Of a stretch of 64,000 bases of DNA, positions 1-11,225 are shown piece after piece (position 1 is the stretch's first letter; each line of letters begins with the position of its first letter). The translations under genes were made by a program, and so were the position numbers. Source of the stretch: Niebla homalea (taxonomy: Eukaryota > Ascomycota > Lecanoromycetes > Lecanorales > Ramalinaceae); assembly GCA_019925105.1 (NCBI GenBank), contig JAHGAU010000003.1, positions 1-64,000 of the forward strand, in the 5' to 3' direction. The notes under the pieces are model-generated. The model saw nothing but the letters and a program-made list of their open reading frames with translations. It made no database searches and was not told where the DNA came from.

Positions 1-960
1 TTATAATACCTTTATAACCTTATTATAATAACCTTTATAATACGCTTATAACCTTATTATAATACCTTTTATAATACGTTTTTAATTACTTTATAACTTT
101 ATTATAATACCCTTTATAATTCCCTTATAAACTTTTTTTAACCTTTTTATTTATCCTTTATAAATCCTTTATAATCCTTTTATTATTAATATCTTTATTT
201 ATCCTTTATAACCCCCTTAAAATACCTTTTTAACCCTTTTATAATACCCTTATAATCCCCTTATAATTCCCCTTATAACTCCCCTTATAAACCTTTATAA
301 CTCCCCTTATAAACCTTTATAACTCCCCTTATAAACCCCCTATAAAACCCCTTATAAACCCCTTATAATACCTTTAATAAACCCTTAATAATTCCCCTTA
401 ATAACCCCTTAATAACCCCTTATAAAACCCTTAATAAACCCCTTATAATACCTTTAATAAACCCTTAATAATTCCCTTAATAACCCCTTATAATTCCGCT
501 TATAAACCCCTTATAAAACCCTTAATAAACCCTTTATAATACCCTTAATAAACTCCCTATAAACCCCTTATAACCCCCCCTATAAACCCCTTATAATCTC
601 CCCTATAAACCCTTTATAACCCCCCCTATAAATCCCTTATAACCCCCCCTATAAACCCCTTATAACCCCCTATAAACCCCTTATAACCCCCTTATAAACC
701 CCTTATAACTCCCCTTATAAACGCCCTATAATACCCCTTATTAACCCCTTAAAACCCCCTATAAACCCCCTATAATACCCCTTATAAACCCTTAATAATT
801 CCCCTAATAACCCCTTATAACTCCCCTTATAAACCCCTTATAATAACCCTTATAAACCCCCTATAATAACCTTTATAAACCCCTTAAACCCCCCCTATAA
901 TTCATTATAACCCCCTTATAATACCCCTTATAATTACCTTATAATTCTTTATATAACCCT
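1..960. repeat. Degenerate C-rich/AT satellite (CCCCTTATAAA-like)
   Basis: A drifting tandem array built from short units of the form C3-5 followed by TTATAA or TATAAA (for example CCCCTTATAAA, CCCCCTATAAA, CCTTTATAA). Unit length wanders around 9-12 bases and the C runs shorten toward the left edge. There is no gene in it. Read on the minus strand it is a G-run satellite of the type TTTATAAGGGG. The window starts inside it, so its true length is unknown. Confidence 0.75.
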
Positions 961-976
961 TATATTCTACTTAAGT

Positions 977-995
977 ATTAGGGTTTAACCCTAAT
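977..995. other. Head-to-head TTAGGG / CCCTAA pair
   Basis: A 19-base inverted repeat with arms ATTAGGGTT and AACCCTAAT around one central base. It places one vertebrate/fungal-type telomere hexamer on each strand, pointing at each other. Only one hexamer per arm is present, so this is at most a relic. Confidence 0.4.
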
Positions 996-1079
996 AACCC
1001 GTTTTTAAATTACTACTTTAATTTCCGATTAAGGTAAAAATATATAATACGTATTATTACGAATAAAAAACCTATAAAA

Positions 1080-1395
1080 ATAATATAAAAAATATAAGTT
1101 ATCTTAAATTTTTTATTTAAATTAATTTATTAAATTATTCACTTTATTTAAATTAATTTATTTATTTAATTCACTTCTTATTTTATTAATTCATTTATTT
1201 ATTTTATTTAATTTATTTTATTTAATTTATTTATTTAACTTATTTATTTAACTTATTTATTTAATTTATTTATTTAATTTATTTATTTAATTTATTTATT
1301 TAACTTATTTATTTAATTTATTTAATTTATTTATTTAATTTATTTATTTAATTTATTTATTTATTTTATTTATTTATTTTATTTATTTTATTTAT
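1080..1395. repeat. TTTA/TTTAA microsatellite
   Basis: Long imperfect runs of ATTT and TTTAATTTA units. There is no coding content. It is followed at about 1,396-1,480 by a short island with normal CA/TG content (CCACCACCC, GCGGCAGCGG) that looks spared from RIP. Confidence 0.8.
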
Positions 1396-1639
1396 CTGCT
1401 TATTAAGCCGTCCACCACCCTTGAACCCTACCGCTCGTTCATAGTTTATCTTTTACTAGCCAAAACCCCCTTGCGGCAGCGGTTTTCTCTATAATTAATA
1501 GTGCTTTACCCCCTTGTTTTATTTTAATATAAAAACCCTTTATAATTAACTTTTACCCTGGATTATTTACCCTGTAAAAATGAATCAAGCTTAATACCCT
1601 TAATTCATTTAGGGTAATAACTAAACGGTGAATTCAGTA

Positions 1640-1947
1640 ATACTTTATTATTTTATTATTTTATTATTTTATTATTTTATTATTTTATTATTTTATTATT
1701 TTATTATTTTATTATTTTATTATTTTATTATTTTATTATTTTATTTTTTTATTTTTTTATTTTTTTATTTTTTTATTTTTTTATTTTTTTATTTTTTTAT
1801 TTTTTTATTTTTTTTTATTTTTTTATTTTTTTATTTTTTTATTTTTTTATTTTTTTATTTTTTTATTTTTTTATTTTTTTATTTTTTTATTTTTTATTAC
1901 TTTATTACTTTATTACTTTATTACTTTATTACTTTATTACTTTATTA
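1640..1947. repeat. Three-block 8-bp satellite
   Basis: Three consecutive arrays share an 8-base period: TTTTATTA units to about 1,745, TTTTTTTA units to about 1,893, then TTACTTTA units to about 1,947. The phase appears to be kept from block to block. The open reading frame across it (only F, Y, I and L) is a product of the repeat and not a gene. Confidence 0.85.
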
Positions 1948-2745
1948 ATTTATTTATTTAATAATTTATTTATTTAATAATTAATTTATTTTTAGGGTTA
2001 TTTTTTACTTTATTTTTTACTTTATTTATACTTTATTTGTTACTTTATTTATTACTTTTTTATTACTTTTTTATAACTTTTTTATTACTTTTTTATTAAT
2101 TTATTTCTTAGTTTATTTCTTAATTCATTAATCTATTTATGTTTTAATTATTTTATTTATTAATCCATTTTTTAATTATTTTATTTATTACTCTATTTCT
2201 TAATTAATTAATTTATATATTTCTTAAGTAATTTATATATTTATTTATTTCTTAATTAATTTTCTCATTTATTTATTTAATCATTTGTTTATTTTCTTAT
2301 TTATTCATAAAGGGTATTTTCGTGATAAATCATTTATCCTTAGCCTTTTATAATAAGAGATTTTATTTAATTATATATTTATTTACCTGTTTATTAATTA
2401 ATTTATTATTTATTTATCCGTTTTATAACCTACTTGTTTTTTCCTTTACTTATTCCTTTCTTTATCCATCTATTTATTTATTTATTGTATTTTACCCATT
2501 ATTTATTTATCGTTATTTCCTTTTTCCTTTTTTTATCTAGCTTTAAATTCCTTGTTTATTTATTTATTAATATTAACCCTTTTAACATAATTATTAATAA
2601 ATAATAAAAGAACTTGTTTTTTCTTTTAATCTAAACTCGAATATTCTATTATAAAGGTTTTTTTTTTAAAAAAGGTATAAGGCAAATATTTAAAAGCTTT
2701 TCTTAAAAAGATATTTATAAATTATTTATCTATTCATTTCTAAAT
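1948..2745. other. AT-rich low-complexity stretch, no gene
   Basis: Irregular TTTATT/TTAATT runs continue to about 2,600, followed by ordinary RIP-type AT-rich sequence. The 72-codon frame at 2,322-2,540 is low-complexity (F, Y, L, I) and has no recognisable features. I see nothing else here. Confidence 0.7.
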
Positions 2746-2749
2746 TGAA

Positions 2750-5700
2750 TTAAGGTGAAATTATGCAATAACATCTTAATAAACCCGTTAATCTCCGCAT
2801 TTCTATAACTCCTTTTTGACCGTTTATAAGTTAAAATATCCTTTAACTCCACTTTATCCTTAATAAATAGGTATTGGATATTTTCCCAATGTTATTTTAT
2901 CGATAATTGAAAAATCGGCTGGTCCTTTATATGGTAAAAATAGGTAAAAAGGGTTTCGAAGACCAGGCTTTATCAATATAAACAGGATTTTTTTCTAGTA
3001 GGTCTATAACCCTTATCTATAGGTAAAGGCTTAAACCGGGTATAAAAATCCTGAAATAAAAGATATTTAAAATATCCCGAATATTTATTTATATCCTGAT
3101 AATAAAGTCTGTTAATCTAAGTCCTTATAAAAAGACGTATATCGTAAATATTATAATTTTAACATTTATCAAAAAAGTATTATAATAATACCGGTATATC
3201 CGAATTCGTATATATTTCATAGTTAATACAGTTTTTAGACCAATACTATAAAGTCGATTCCAGGTTATCCAGATTTATTTCGTTTTTCCGGTTTTCTAGT
3301 AAATATTGATCTTTTAATTTTAAATCATAAGATTCCTATAATTCGAAATCTGTAAAATCGATATTTATAGGTCCGGTAAGGTCCGTAAATAAATCCTCTT
3401 CGATTTCGGTATTAAGTTTTTCCTTTTAAATAAACCCAAAGTAAAAATCACATTTTTCCTTGTTTTTCTTATATTTTTTCCGGTTTATAGAGCCGTCTAT
3501 AATTAAGTCCAGTATAATCCGTCGACATTTATCGTTTTCGACGTAATCCTTTATATCCGGATCTTCGGGCCGAGATAACCGAGGGCTATAAAGGATTATA
3601 GCTTCACTTTTTTCCCCTTATCGGCCGGCTCGTTTACTTTCTTGACTATAAGCCTTTAAATCCTTTAATAAACCGACGTAAATAGTAACCCGTATATCCG
3701 GTAAATCTAGTCCCATAGATAAAGCCGAAGTAGTCGTTAAAATAGGGGCTTTTTTATTACGGAAATTATCGAGTATTTAGCGTTTTTGATTTATAGTCCC
3801 GATTTTTACGTGATATTTAGGTATATCCAAGACTTTACTGACTTAATCCGTAAGGTGAATTATCCCATAAAAGATAAAAATTTGGTTACTTGGATAAAGC
3901 CTTTTTTTTGAATTTATTAAAGGTAGTAAATTATCCCTTAAATTATCCACTATAACGTGTTCTTGAATTAAATATTGAATATTTGGCCTTATAGTTGGTT
4001 CCCGTAATAAAAATGTATTGGATATATCGATACCGGCTAGCTGGAACCAGGTATTTTTATTTTTTGGTGGTAAGGAAGCCGTTAAATAAACGAGTTACGT
4101 TTTATATTTAATTAAGGACTTTAATTCCTTAATTTTCGGCTGAAAATCTTTGGTAGTATCCAGTAAAATGTAAGCTTTATCAACAATAATACGGTCCAAA
4201 CGGCCTTATCGTTTTAATCGATTTAAAAATTAATTAAAAGGTTTAATAACGGCTGTTTCCGGGGTGATTAATATAATATTAACCCAATCTTTAAAGCTTT
4301 TTAAGGTTTACTCCAGACATTTTGTTAGCAGCTAGCGCCACCCCTGCGCCGGCGCCACAGTGGTGCGCCATACTGCTGCGCCAAGGTAGGCCGTTAGGCC
4401 TTGGCAAAGGGCCTTGGCAACGGCCTTAATATGCGTCATTCATGAGCCGTAGCTCAACAGGCGTAAAGCGGGGTAGTCATCACCTTTACCTTAAGTAAAG
4501 GCTATGCCCCAGTTCTTTCTGAGTTCCTTAAGAATTAGTCTTATTACCAATCTACTTGTTAAAGTGGTACCCAAGTATCCAGACCGTAACGTCACGTCTT
4601 CTACACCTACCTTTACTAGTCCCGCCGGCGTGCCGCCAGCGGGGTCAGTCTAACACATTTAAGGCCTTAATTTTAAGCCTTAAGTAATATTTCCTCCCTT
4701 AAAGATATAAGGGGTAATACTATTACGGTAAGTTTATTTGGGCTAACAATAACGGTAAAGACTATAAAAAAAGCACTTTTTCCGCGTCCAGTACTAGATA
4801 TAATAACGATTGGACTTTTTCCGGATAGAATTGCCGTTAATCCGGTTTTTTATAAACCCCGAAACTCTAGATTTTAACCGTATAATTGCTAAAAGGCCGG
4901 TAAAATTCGAGTAAATCGAAATCTCTAGTATTTTTCTTTATAAATTTCTTTGGTAGAATTTATAAATAACTCAGATTTCTAGTCCAATTTTTCCGGTATA
5001 AATAAAGTACTTAAGAATTAAAGGAATTAAAAGAGTTAGATGAATAAAGTTATGAATTTTTCCCGTTAAGTATATGTTTAGCCCGGTATTTCGTCCAATA
5101 ACCGGGAGTATATATTACTAGTAATATTATTAGTATAAGCGGCTTATAAATTAATAATTTCATCTTTTTTATTATTATTGTCTGGATTAATAGCGTTTTC
5201 TTAGTCTTTATTAGTGAATTTGCCGTAATAACGTCGAAAAATAGCAATAATAATATGCCGTTAAGTTAAGGTTTTAATATTTACTCCTACCTGGGACCGG
5301 AACTCCTTGGATAAAGCCGTATTAAAAGAATTGGACGTCCAGGTATTATAACGGTAAAGGATATCTTGAAATTCCTGTTAATTTAAATCCTTTTTTTAAA
5401 TTTCGTCCGAGTTATTATTAATTACCGTTTGGCGTCTTAATCGTTTTTATTGTTTTTTTGATTTTTCAGTTTTTTTAAGGTTTTTAATAGAGTGAATCCG
5501 TTTAGGCTAAAGGTAAAAGGTAATATTTAATTTTTCTAAATATAAATTCGATAAATTCGTTTTTAAAGGAATATAAAGTTAAAGGTAATAAATAAATAAA
5601 ACCGATAATTTATAAGGTATAAACCGGTTTATAACTTTAGTCGATTTAATAGTAATAAAGCCTTTATAATATAAAGTAATAAATATAAGTAGGCCGTTTT

Positions 5701-7950
5701 AAATAAAGATATTCCGTTTAGAATTTAATTAATTTTAGTATTGAATTAATTGGATTTTAGGGCTTTAAGCTGGACCACCTTAAGTAAGCTATAATAAAAT
5801 TATTAGCTTTTCTTTGAATTTCCGGTTTTCTTTAAATAAATAATAAACTTTATCCAGTTTCTAGTAAGTATCGTTATTTTTAAATTTAAGAAAACGGTTT
5901 TATAAGGTCGGTATTTAATAGATTTTTTTATAGAGTTAAAAATTACCTTTAAAAGGTAATTTATTCCGTTTATCCATAAAGAAATTCTAGTCCGGTATAT
6001 TATTAATAATATCGTTAGAAAAAGTGGTAAAATCCACGGAGGGTAAATCGTTTTAACCGGTAAATAATAAATTATTAAATAACCGGGATTTAGCGGTTTC
6101 TAATAATTTAAATACTACGGAACGGTATTAATCTATAATTAATAAGAGATTTTTATAAAAACCTCGTTATTTTCCCAGGATATAGTATTTTCCTTAATGG
6201 TATTATAATTAAGGGTAAATCTATAAGTCCGTAATTTAGAAACGAAGTTAATAAGCCGTAATAAGGTATCGGTACCAATAAGGAATAAGTAATTTTTCAT
6301 TAATTTAACAGTTTTACTAAATAAGGTATTAATAGGTAAATCGGAATCTGAAATTAAAGGTGAATTTATCAATATATCTAAATCAATAATTTAATCCTTA
6401 AATTCCGGTAAACTGGGTCGAAGGGTATAAGCCCTTAAAAGGATAAGGGCTCAAAAAAAGGTAATAATACCACTTAATTTAGTGGTATAATTCGTAGGTG
6501 GGGATTAGGTAAAATCGGTATTAATACCGTATATTATTAAGTTATTAAGTAAAGGGCTTTAATAATCGTCCTTAGATAAATCCTAGTATAAAAGGCTTAA
6601 AAAAAGCGTAATAATAAATCCTTAAGTTTATTTAAAAAATATAATAAATCCTTAAAATTATTATCGGATGAATTATTAACGAGTTCTTTGTTAGATTTAT
6701 TAAAAAAAAAGGTTATTAATATATATATTTAAATAAAAGATAAAAGTAATAAAAGTAAAAATAAAAAAAAAGGGTAAAGTAAAATATAAAAAAGGTAAAA
6801 AAAAAAACAAAAAAGGGTAAAAATTATAAGTTAAAAAGTAAATATAAATAATAAATAATAAATAATAAAGAAAAAATAAAGATAACTTACTTTTCTGATT
6901 AATCTTTTATAAATTTTAATACTTTAATAAATAAAGTAAGAGATAATTTGGTATATTTATACCTTAAACGGTTCCCTGGAGTAAATAACCTGATATTCTA
7001 TAAATAAATAAATATACCAAGTTAAACCTCGGTATAAAAGTAGATCATATTTAGACCGATATATATTATAAACGGTTTTTCGTTTATAACGTTACCGATT
7101 TCTTTGCGGTTTATATATTCCAGTGAATTCCGGCTTACGGTACTTGGCTTATTAATTAAAACCGCTTTTTTAAATAAAGCCTTAATTAATTTTATTATTA
7201 AATATAATAATAAAATCGATAATTACTTTAGATCGTTCAATTTTAAAGTTGGTTTTACCGGGGGTTTTAATTAAGACCGGGCTATAACTGGATTGAAATT
7301 GGATAAATAAGTAGCCTACCCGGTACGGGCTACCTAGGTATTAGCCTCGAATTTTTCCGGTTCCGTAATCGTTATATTCGTATTTTCGGTAACCGTTTTG
7401 GTTCATTCCGTTAATTTCTTCATTTTAATAATATGGATAAGGGCCGGTATATCCAATAAGTCTGTAATATTATCGTTATTTTCAGTATTAAATACTTTAA
7501 ATAAATAACGATTCAATCCTTGGGTATATAACTATTAGAATTTAATAGATGTCTATTTATTATTCAATTTTAATTAATTTTTTCGATAAAAACTACCTTG
7601 TTTTTAAGCTTAATAAATATCCGGGTGATCGTTCCGCTAATATATCGTTATCGTATTCGGGGATAAGTAAATATAAGTGCAATAAATATACTTTAAACCC
7701 GAAGAAACGGGTAATAAAGGTAAAGGGGTAACCGGTCCGTCCGGAATATCGATATTATCTAAGTAAAACTTAATAATATAAGTAAAAATCTTATTCCGGG
7801 TAATAAGGGCAAGGTAAAAGTATTATTTATCCAGGTGGCCGCGTAATTCCTAGAACCGGACGCCGTATTTATAATCACGGCATATTAAAGCCTTATAATT
7901 AGATAAATAAAAGAAGGCCTTTTCAGTAAGGGCTTAAGGTAAATTTATTA
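2750..7950 (-). pseudogene. RIP-destroyed telomere-linked RecQ-type helicase, copy A
   Basis: The minus strand reads as a RecQ-family superfamily 2 helicase broken by many stops. Around 4,800 there is a Walker A (SSTGRGKSA), then VIVLPLISL. After the inserted LTR come RIIVDKAY in the place of the DEAH box and VYLTASLPP. Near 3,600-3,770 are SMGLDLPDIR and a decayed QESGRAGRDG-type motif VI. The N-terminal half (7,000-7,450) carries NRKE..NEKPF and WxxRTGW-type segments, and a C2H2-like start, seen in the OrsD-like N-terminus of fungal subtelomeric helicases. The gene would encode about 1,600 residues. Stops sit where W, Q or R codons are expected, as RIP produces. The start is lost (ATG to ATA near 7,950); the 3' end is approximate. 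In fungi such genes sit next to telomeres; the function of this copy is gone. Confidence 0.85.
4323..4655. mobile_element. Solo LTR, 333 bp, CATTT target duplication
   Basis: The element runs from TGTTAG to CTAACA, the TG...CA ends of a retrotransposon LTR. Perfect 5-bp direct repeats CATTT flank it (4,318-4,322 and 4,656-4,660). It interrupts the helicase reading frame between motif I and the DEAH-box region. Unlike the surrounding sequence it is GC-rich and keeps many CA and TG dinucleotides, so it escaped RIP or arrived after it. A diverged, RIP-marked relative lies at about 30,166-30,518. No internal retrotransposon sequence is attached. The retrotransposon family cannot be named from the LTR alone. 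Confidence 0.85.
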
Positions 7951-7980
7951 TATAAATGGATATAAATAATATATAAATAA

Positions 7981-8195
7981 AAGGTAAAGGTAAAAATAGG
8001 TAAAGGTAAAGGTAAGTAAAGGTAAAGGTAAAGGTAAAGGTAAAGGTAAAGGTGAATAAAGGTAAAGGTAAATAAAGGTAAAAGTAAATAAAGGTAAAGG
8101 TAGGTAAAGGTAAAAATGAAGGTAAAGATAAAGGTAAAGGTAAGGTAAAGGTATAAGTGATAGTAAAGGGTAAAGGGTAAAGGGTAAAGGGTATT
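7981..8195. repeat. GGTAAA / GGGTAAA array upstream of helicase A
   Basis: The array is tandem GGTAAA hexamers passing into GGGTAAA heptamers at the right end, lying directly upstream of the expected helicase start (about 7,950, minus strand). The copy upstream of helicase B has the same composition but a different length. Confidence 0.85.
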
Positions 8196-9094
8196 TAGTT
8201 TACTTAGGTATTAAGTAGATTGAATAACTTAAGTATAATAAGAAAAACAGAAATTTAAAAAGGGGGAAAAGTGATTATATAGATAAATTATTAATTAAGC
8301 TTTTACCAAGAGAATTATAAATTATAAGGCTTAAATAAGGCCGAGACCGGGCTTAAATAGCTAAGTTACTTAATAATTTAAAAATAAATAGGCCGGTTCC
8401 GGATTAATAATTATTGGTGATAACAGTGTAATAATTTAGGTAGCAATATAATAATTTAAAAATAAAGATCTATTTATAGATTATTCTCGTATTTAGACAG
8501 ATATTACGGCCGGATCTTAAAGCCTTAATATAGGGAGGCGACGTTAGCCGTTATCCTATATTAAGAAATACTAAGACCCTTATATTATTAATAAAATAAT
8601 AAAAGTATTATATTAATTTTTTTTTATTATTATTAAGTAATATAATCTTAAATAAGGTACGGATTTAAGTTTTCCCGTTACCGTTATAAAGCGCTTTTTT
8701 AAGCTATCTTTTAGATTAAATAGATTAAATAAAAGATTAATAATAATCCGGATACACCTTAAAACCTTAAAGAATTACTTATAAACCCTTATAGGTTAAT
8801 ACTACCGTAGCCGTTAATAGACGGATTTTCGTTTTTCCAATACTATTAAAGAACGGGGAAACGTACGAAGAAAGTTAAATTACCAGATTTTACCGGGGAA
8901 TAGCCGATAAAAAAGTAATAATTAACGCCGGGAAGCAAACTTAAACCCTATAACCCGGAATTCGTAAATATTTAAAAATCGATAAATAAATAATTACTAC
9001 TCGGACGAACCTTAGAGGTCTTGGGATTAATAGGCCGTACTGAAATTTATACTTTTTATATAGAGAGTGAATAAATCCGGGCCGGTTTTACCCT
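8196..9094. other. Upstream flank of helicase A, no gene
   Basis: RIP-mutated AT-rich sequence, collinear with about 11,226-12,810. It holds the shared motif AACGCCGGGAAG at 8,924 and a TATA-like TTTATATAGAG near 9,050, just before the hairpin at 9,095. No open frame is recognisable. Confidence 0.6.
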
Positions 9095-9126
9095 GGAAAG
9101 AGTCATTTTTAAAAATGACTCTTTCC
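9095..9126. repeat. Perfect 32-bp palindrome
   Basis: The arms are GGAAAGAGTCATTTTT and its exact reverse complement, with no spacer. It lies at the same relative position as the longer inverted repeat at 12,811-12,853 in the duplicated unit, but the arm sequences differ. Confidence 0.9.
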
Positions 9127-9171
9127 TGGGTCAAGTCCGAGAAGGCTGAATTAACGCCGAGTGGGCAAATG

Positions 9172-9194
9172 ACTCTTTCCAGGCAGGAAAGAGT
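9172..9194. repeat. Short hairpin with the same GGAAAGAGT arm
   Basis: ACTCTTTCC and GGAAAGAGT are separated by five bases. Together with the palindrome at 9,095 this puts four copies of the GGAAAGAGT word within 100 bases, right at the junction between the two duplicated units. Confidence 0.8.
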
Positions 9195-9204
9195 GAGAAC
9201 TAGG

Positions 9205-10961
9205 TGATAGGTATTATAATTAAGGGTAAATCCATAAGTCCGTAATTTAGAAACGAAGTTAATAGGCCGTAATGGGGTATCGGTACCAGTAAGGAATAAG
9301 TGATTTTTCGTTAATTCAACAGTTTTACTGAATAAGGTATTAATAGGTAAATCGGAATCCGAAATTAAAGGTGAATTTATCGATATATCTAAGTCGATAA
9401 TTTGATCCTCAGGTTCCGGTAGACTGGGTCGAAGGGTATAAGCCCTTAAAAGGATAAGGGTTCGAGAAAAGGTAATAATATCACTTAATTTAATGGTATA
9501 ATTCGTAAATGGGGACCAGGTAAAATCGGTGCTAATACCGTATATTGCTAAGTTACTAAGTAAAGGGCTTTAATAATCGTCCTTAGATAAATCCTGGTAT
9601 AAAAGGCTTAAAAAAAAGCGTAATAATAAATCCTTAAATTTATTTAAAGAATATAATAAATCCTTAAAATTATTATCGGATGAATTATTAGCGAGTTCTT
9701 CGTCAGATTTACTAAAAAAAAGGTTATTAATATATATATTTAAATAAAAGATAAAACTAATAAAAGTAAAGGTAAAAAAAAGGGTAAAGTAAAATATAAA
9801 AAAGGTAAAAAAAAAAAAAAAAAAGGGTAAAAATTATAAGTTAAAAAATAAATATAAATAACAAATAATAAATAATAGGGAAAAAATAAAGATAACTTAT
9901 TTTTCTGACTGATTTTTTGTAAATCTTAATACTTTAATAAATAAAGTAAGAGATAATTTAGTATATTTATACCCTGGACGGTTCCTTAAAGTAAATAACC
10001 TGGTATTCCATAAATAAATGAATATATTAAGCTAAACCTCGGTATAAGAGTGGATCGTATCTAGACCAATATATATTATAAACGGTTTTTCGTTCGTAAC
10101 GTTACCGGTTTCTTTACGGTTTATATATTCTAGTGAATTCCGGCCTACGGTATTCGGCTTACTAATTAAAACCGCTTTCTTAAATAAAGCCTTAATTAAT
10201 TTTATTATTAAATATAATAATAAAATCGATAATTGCTCTGGATCGTTTAATTTTAAAGTCGGTTTTACCGGTGGTTTTAACCAAGACCGGGCTATAACTG
10301 GATTAAAATTCAATAAATAGGTGGCTTACCCGGTACGGGCAACCTAGGTATTAGCCTCGAATTTTTCCGGTTCCGTAATCGTTATATTCAAATTTTCGGT
10401 AACCGTTTTAATCCGTTCCGTTAATTTCCTCATTTTAATAGCATAGATAAGGGCCGGAATATCCGTAGGTAAATCGTTATTATCGTTATTATTATCCGTA
10501 TTAAATACTTTAAATAAATAACGATTGGATCTAGCGTTAAATAACTATTAATATTTAACGGACGTTTATTGGGTATTTAACTTAAGTTAAGTTTTTCGTT
10601 GAAAACCACCTTTTTTTCCGGGTTTATAAATATCCGGGTAATCGGTACGATAATGGGCCTTAATACCGTTTAATGTTAAATAAATATAAAGGCAATTTAT
10701 ATATTTAAAACCGGATTAAACCGGTAATAAATATATAACGGTAATCGGTTCCTTAAGGATTTAGATATTTCCGGAATAATTATTATTAATATAATTAATT
10801 ATTTTACCCCTTATTAAAAAGGTAAATTAAGGGTATTAATATCGGAGGTAATTACGTATTTCATCGATCCTTATACCGTATTTATAATTACGGCAAATTA
10901 ATACTTTATAATTAAATAAATAAAGGAAGGCTTTTTCGGTAAGGGCTTAAGGTAAGTCCAT
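9205..10961 (-). pseudogene. RIP-destroyed helicase 5' fragment, copy B
   Basis: This is the N-terminal part of the same telomere-linked helicase family as 2,750-7,950. A candidate start codon survives at 10,961 (minus strand) and is followed by a decayed frame. It contains a cysteine-rich C2H2-like segment (10,640-10,930), a VARTG-type segment near 10,350 and a cleaner open stretch at 10,032-10,313 holding NRKETGNVTNEKPF. The Walker A and all later helicase motifs are missing because the fragment stops at the duplication junction near 9,205. It is less mutated than copy A in places: several W codons that are stops in copy A remain. Confidence 0.8.
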
Positions 10962-10989
10962 TGTATAAATAGATATAAATAAAAAGTAA

Positions 10990-11225
10990 AAAAAAGGAAT
11001 AAAGGTAAAGGGTAAGTTAGTAAAGGTATAAGGTAGTAATAAAGGTAATAGGTATAGTAAAGGTAAAAGGTAAAAGGTTCAAGGTAAAAGGTAAAGGGTA
11101 AAGGGTAAAGGGTAAAGGGTAAAATAAAGGGTAAAGGGTAAAGGGTAAGATAAAGGTAAAGGTAAAGGTAAGGTAAAGGTAGAAGTAATAGGTAATAAGT
11201 CGAGTAATAGGTAATAGGTAAAGGG
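10990..11225. repeat. GGTAAA / GGGTAAA array upstream of helicase B
   Basis: A mixed array of GGTAAA, GGGTAAA and related units directly upstream of the surviving helicase B start codon. It is the counterpart of 7,981-8,195 with a different unit order. Confidence 0.85.

Larger units (their letters stand above)
6199..9194. repeat. Tandem segmental duplication, unit A
   Basis: This unit aligns with 9,210-12,853 at an offset of about 3,010-3,030 bases over the helicase N-terminal region, the GGTAAA array and the upstream flank. The differences are nearly all C/T or G/A. Landmarks shared by both units are the helicase 5' part, the GGTAAA array, the motif AACGCCGGGAAG (8,924 and 12,646) and a hairpin 185-186 bases beyond it. 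The right end of unit A abuts the broken helicase frame of unit B. Confidence 0.85.

Noticed and set aside
1628..1948. Open frame of 106 codons rich in F, Y, I and L
   Set aside because: It is the translation of an 8-bp satellite, with no composition or start context of a gene.
7549..7731. 60-codon plus-strand open frame with cysteines
   Set aside because: It lies antisense to the N-terminal region of the decayed helicase, and the sister copy does not keep it open.
8160..8190. GGGTAAA repeats as telomeric DNA
   Set aside because: The unit is GGGTAAA, whose complement is TTTACCC; neither TTAGGG nor TTTAGGG telomere repeats can be read from it.
10032..10313. 93-codon minus-strand frame as an independent gene
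   Set aside because: It is an internal piece of helicase copy B (NRKE..NEKPF segment) that happens to lack stops.
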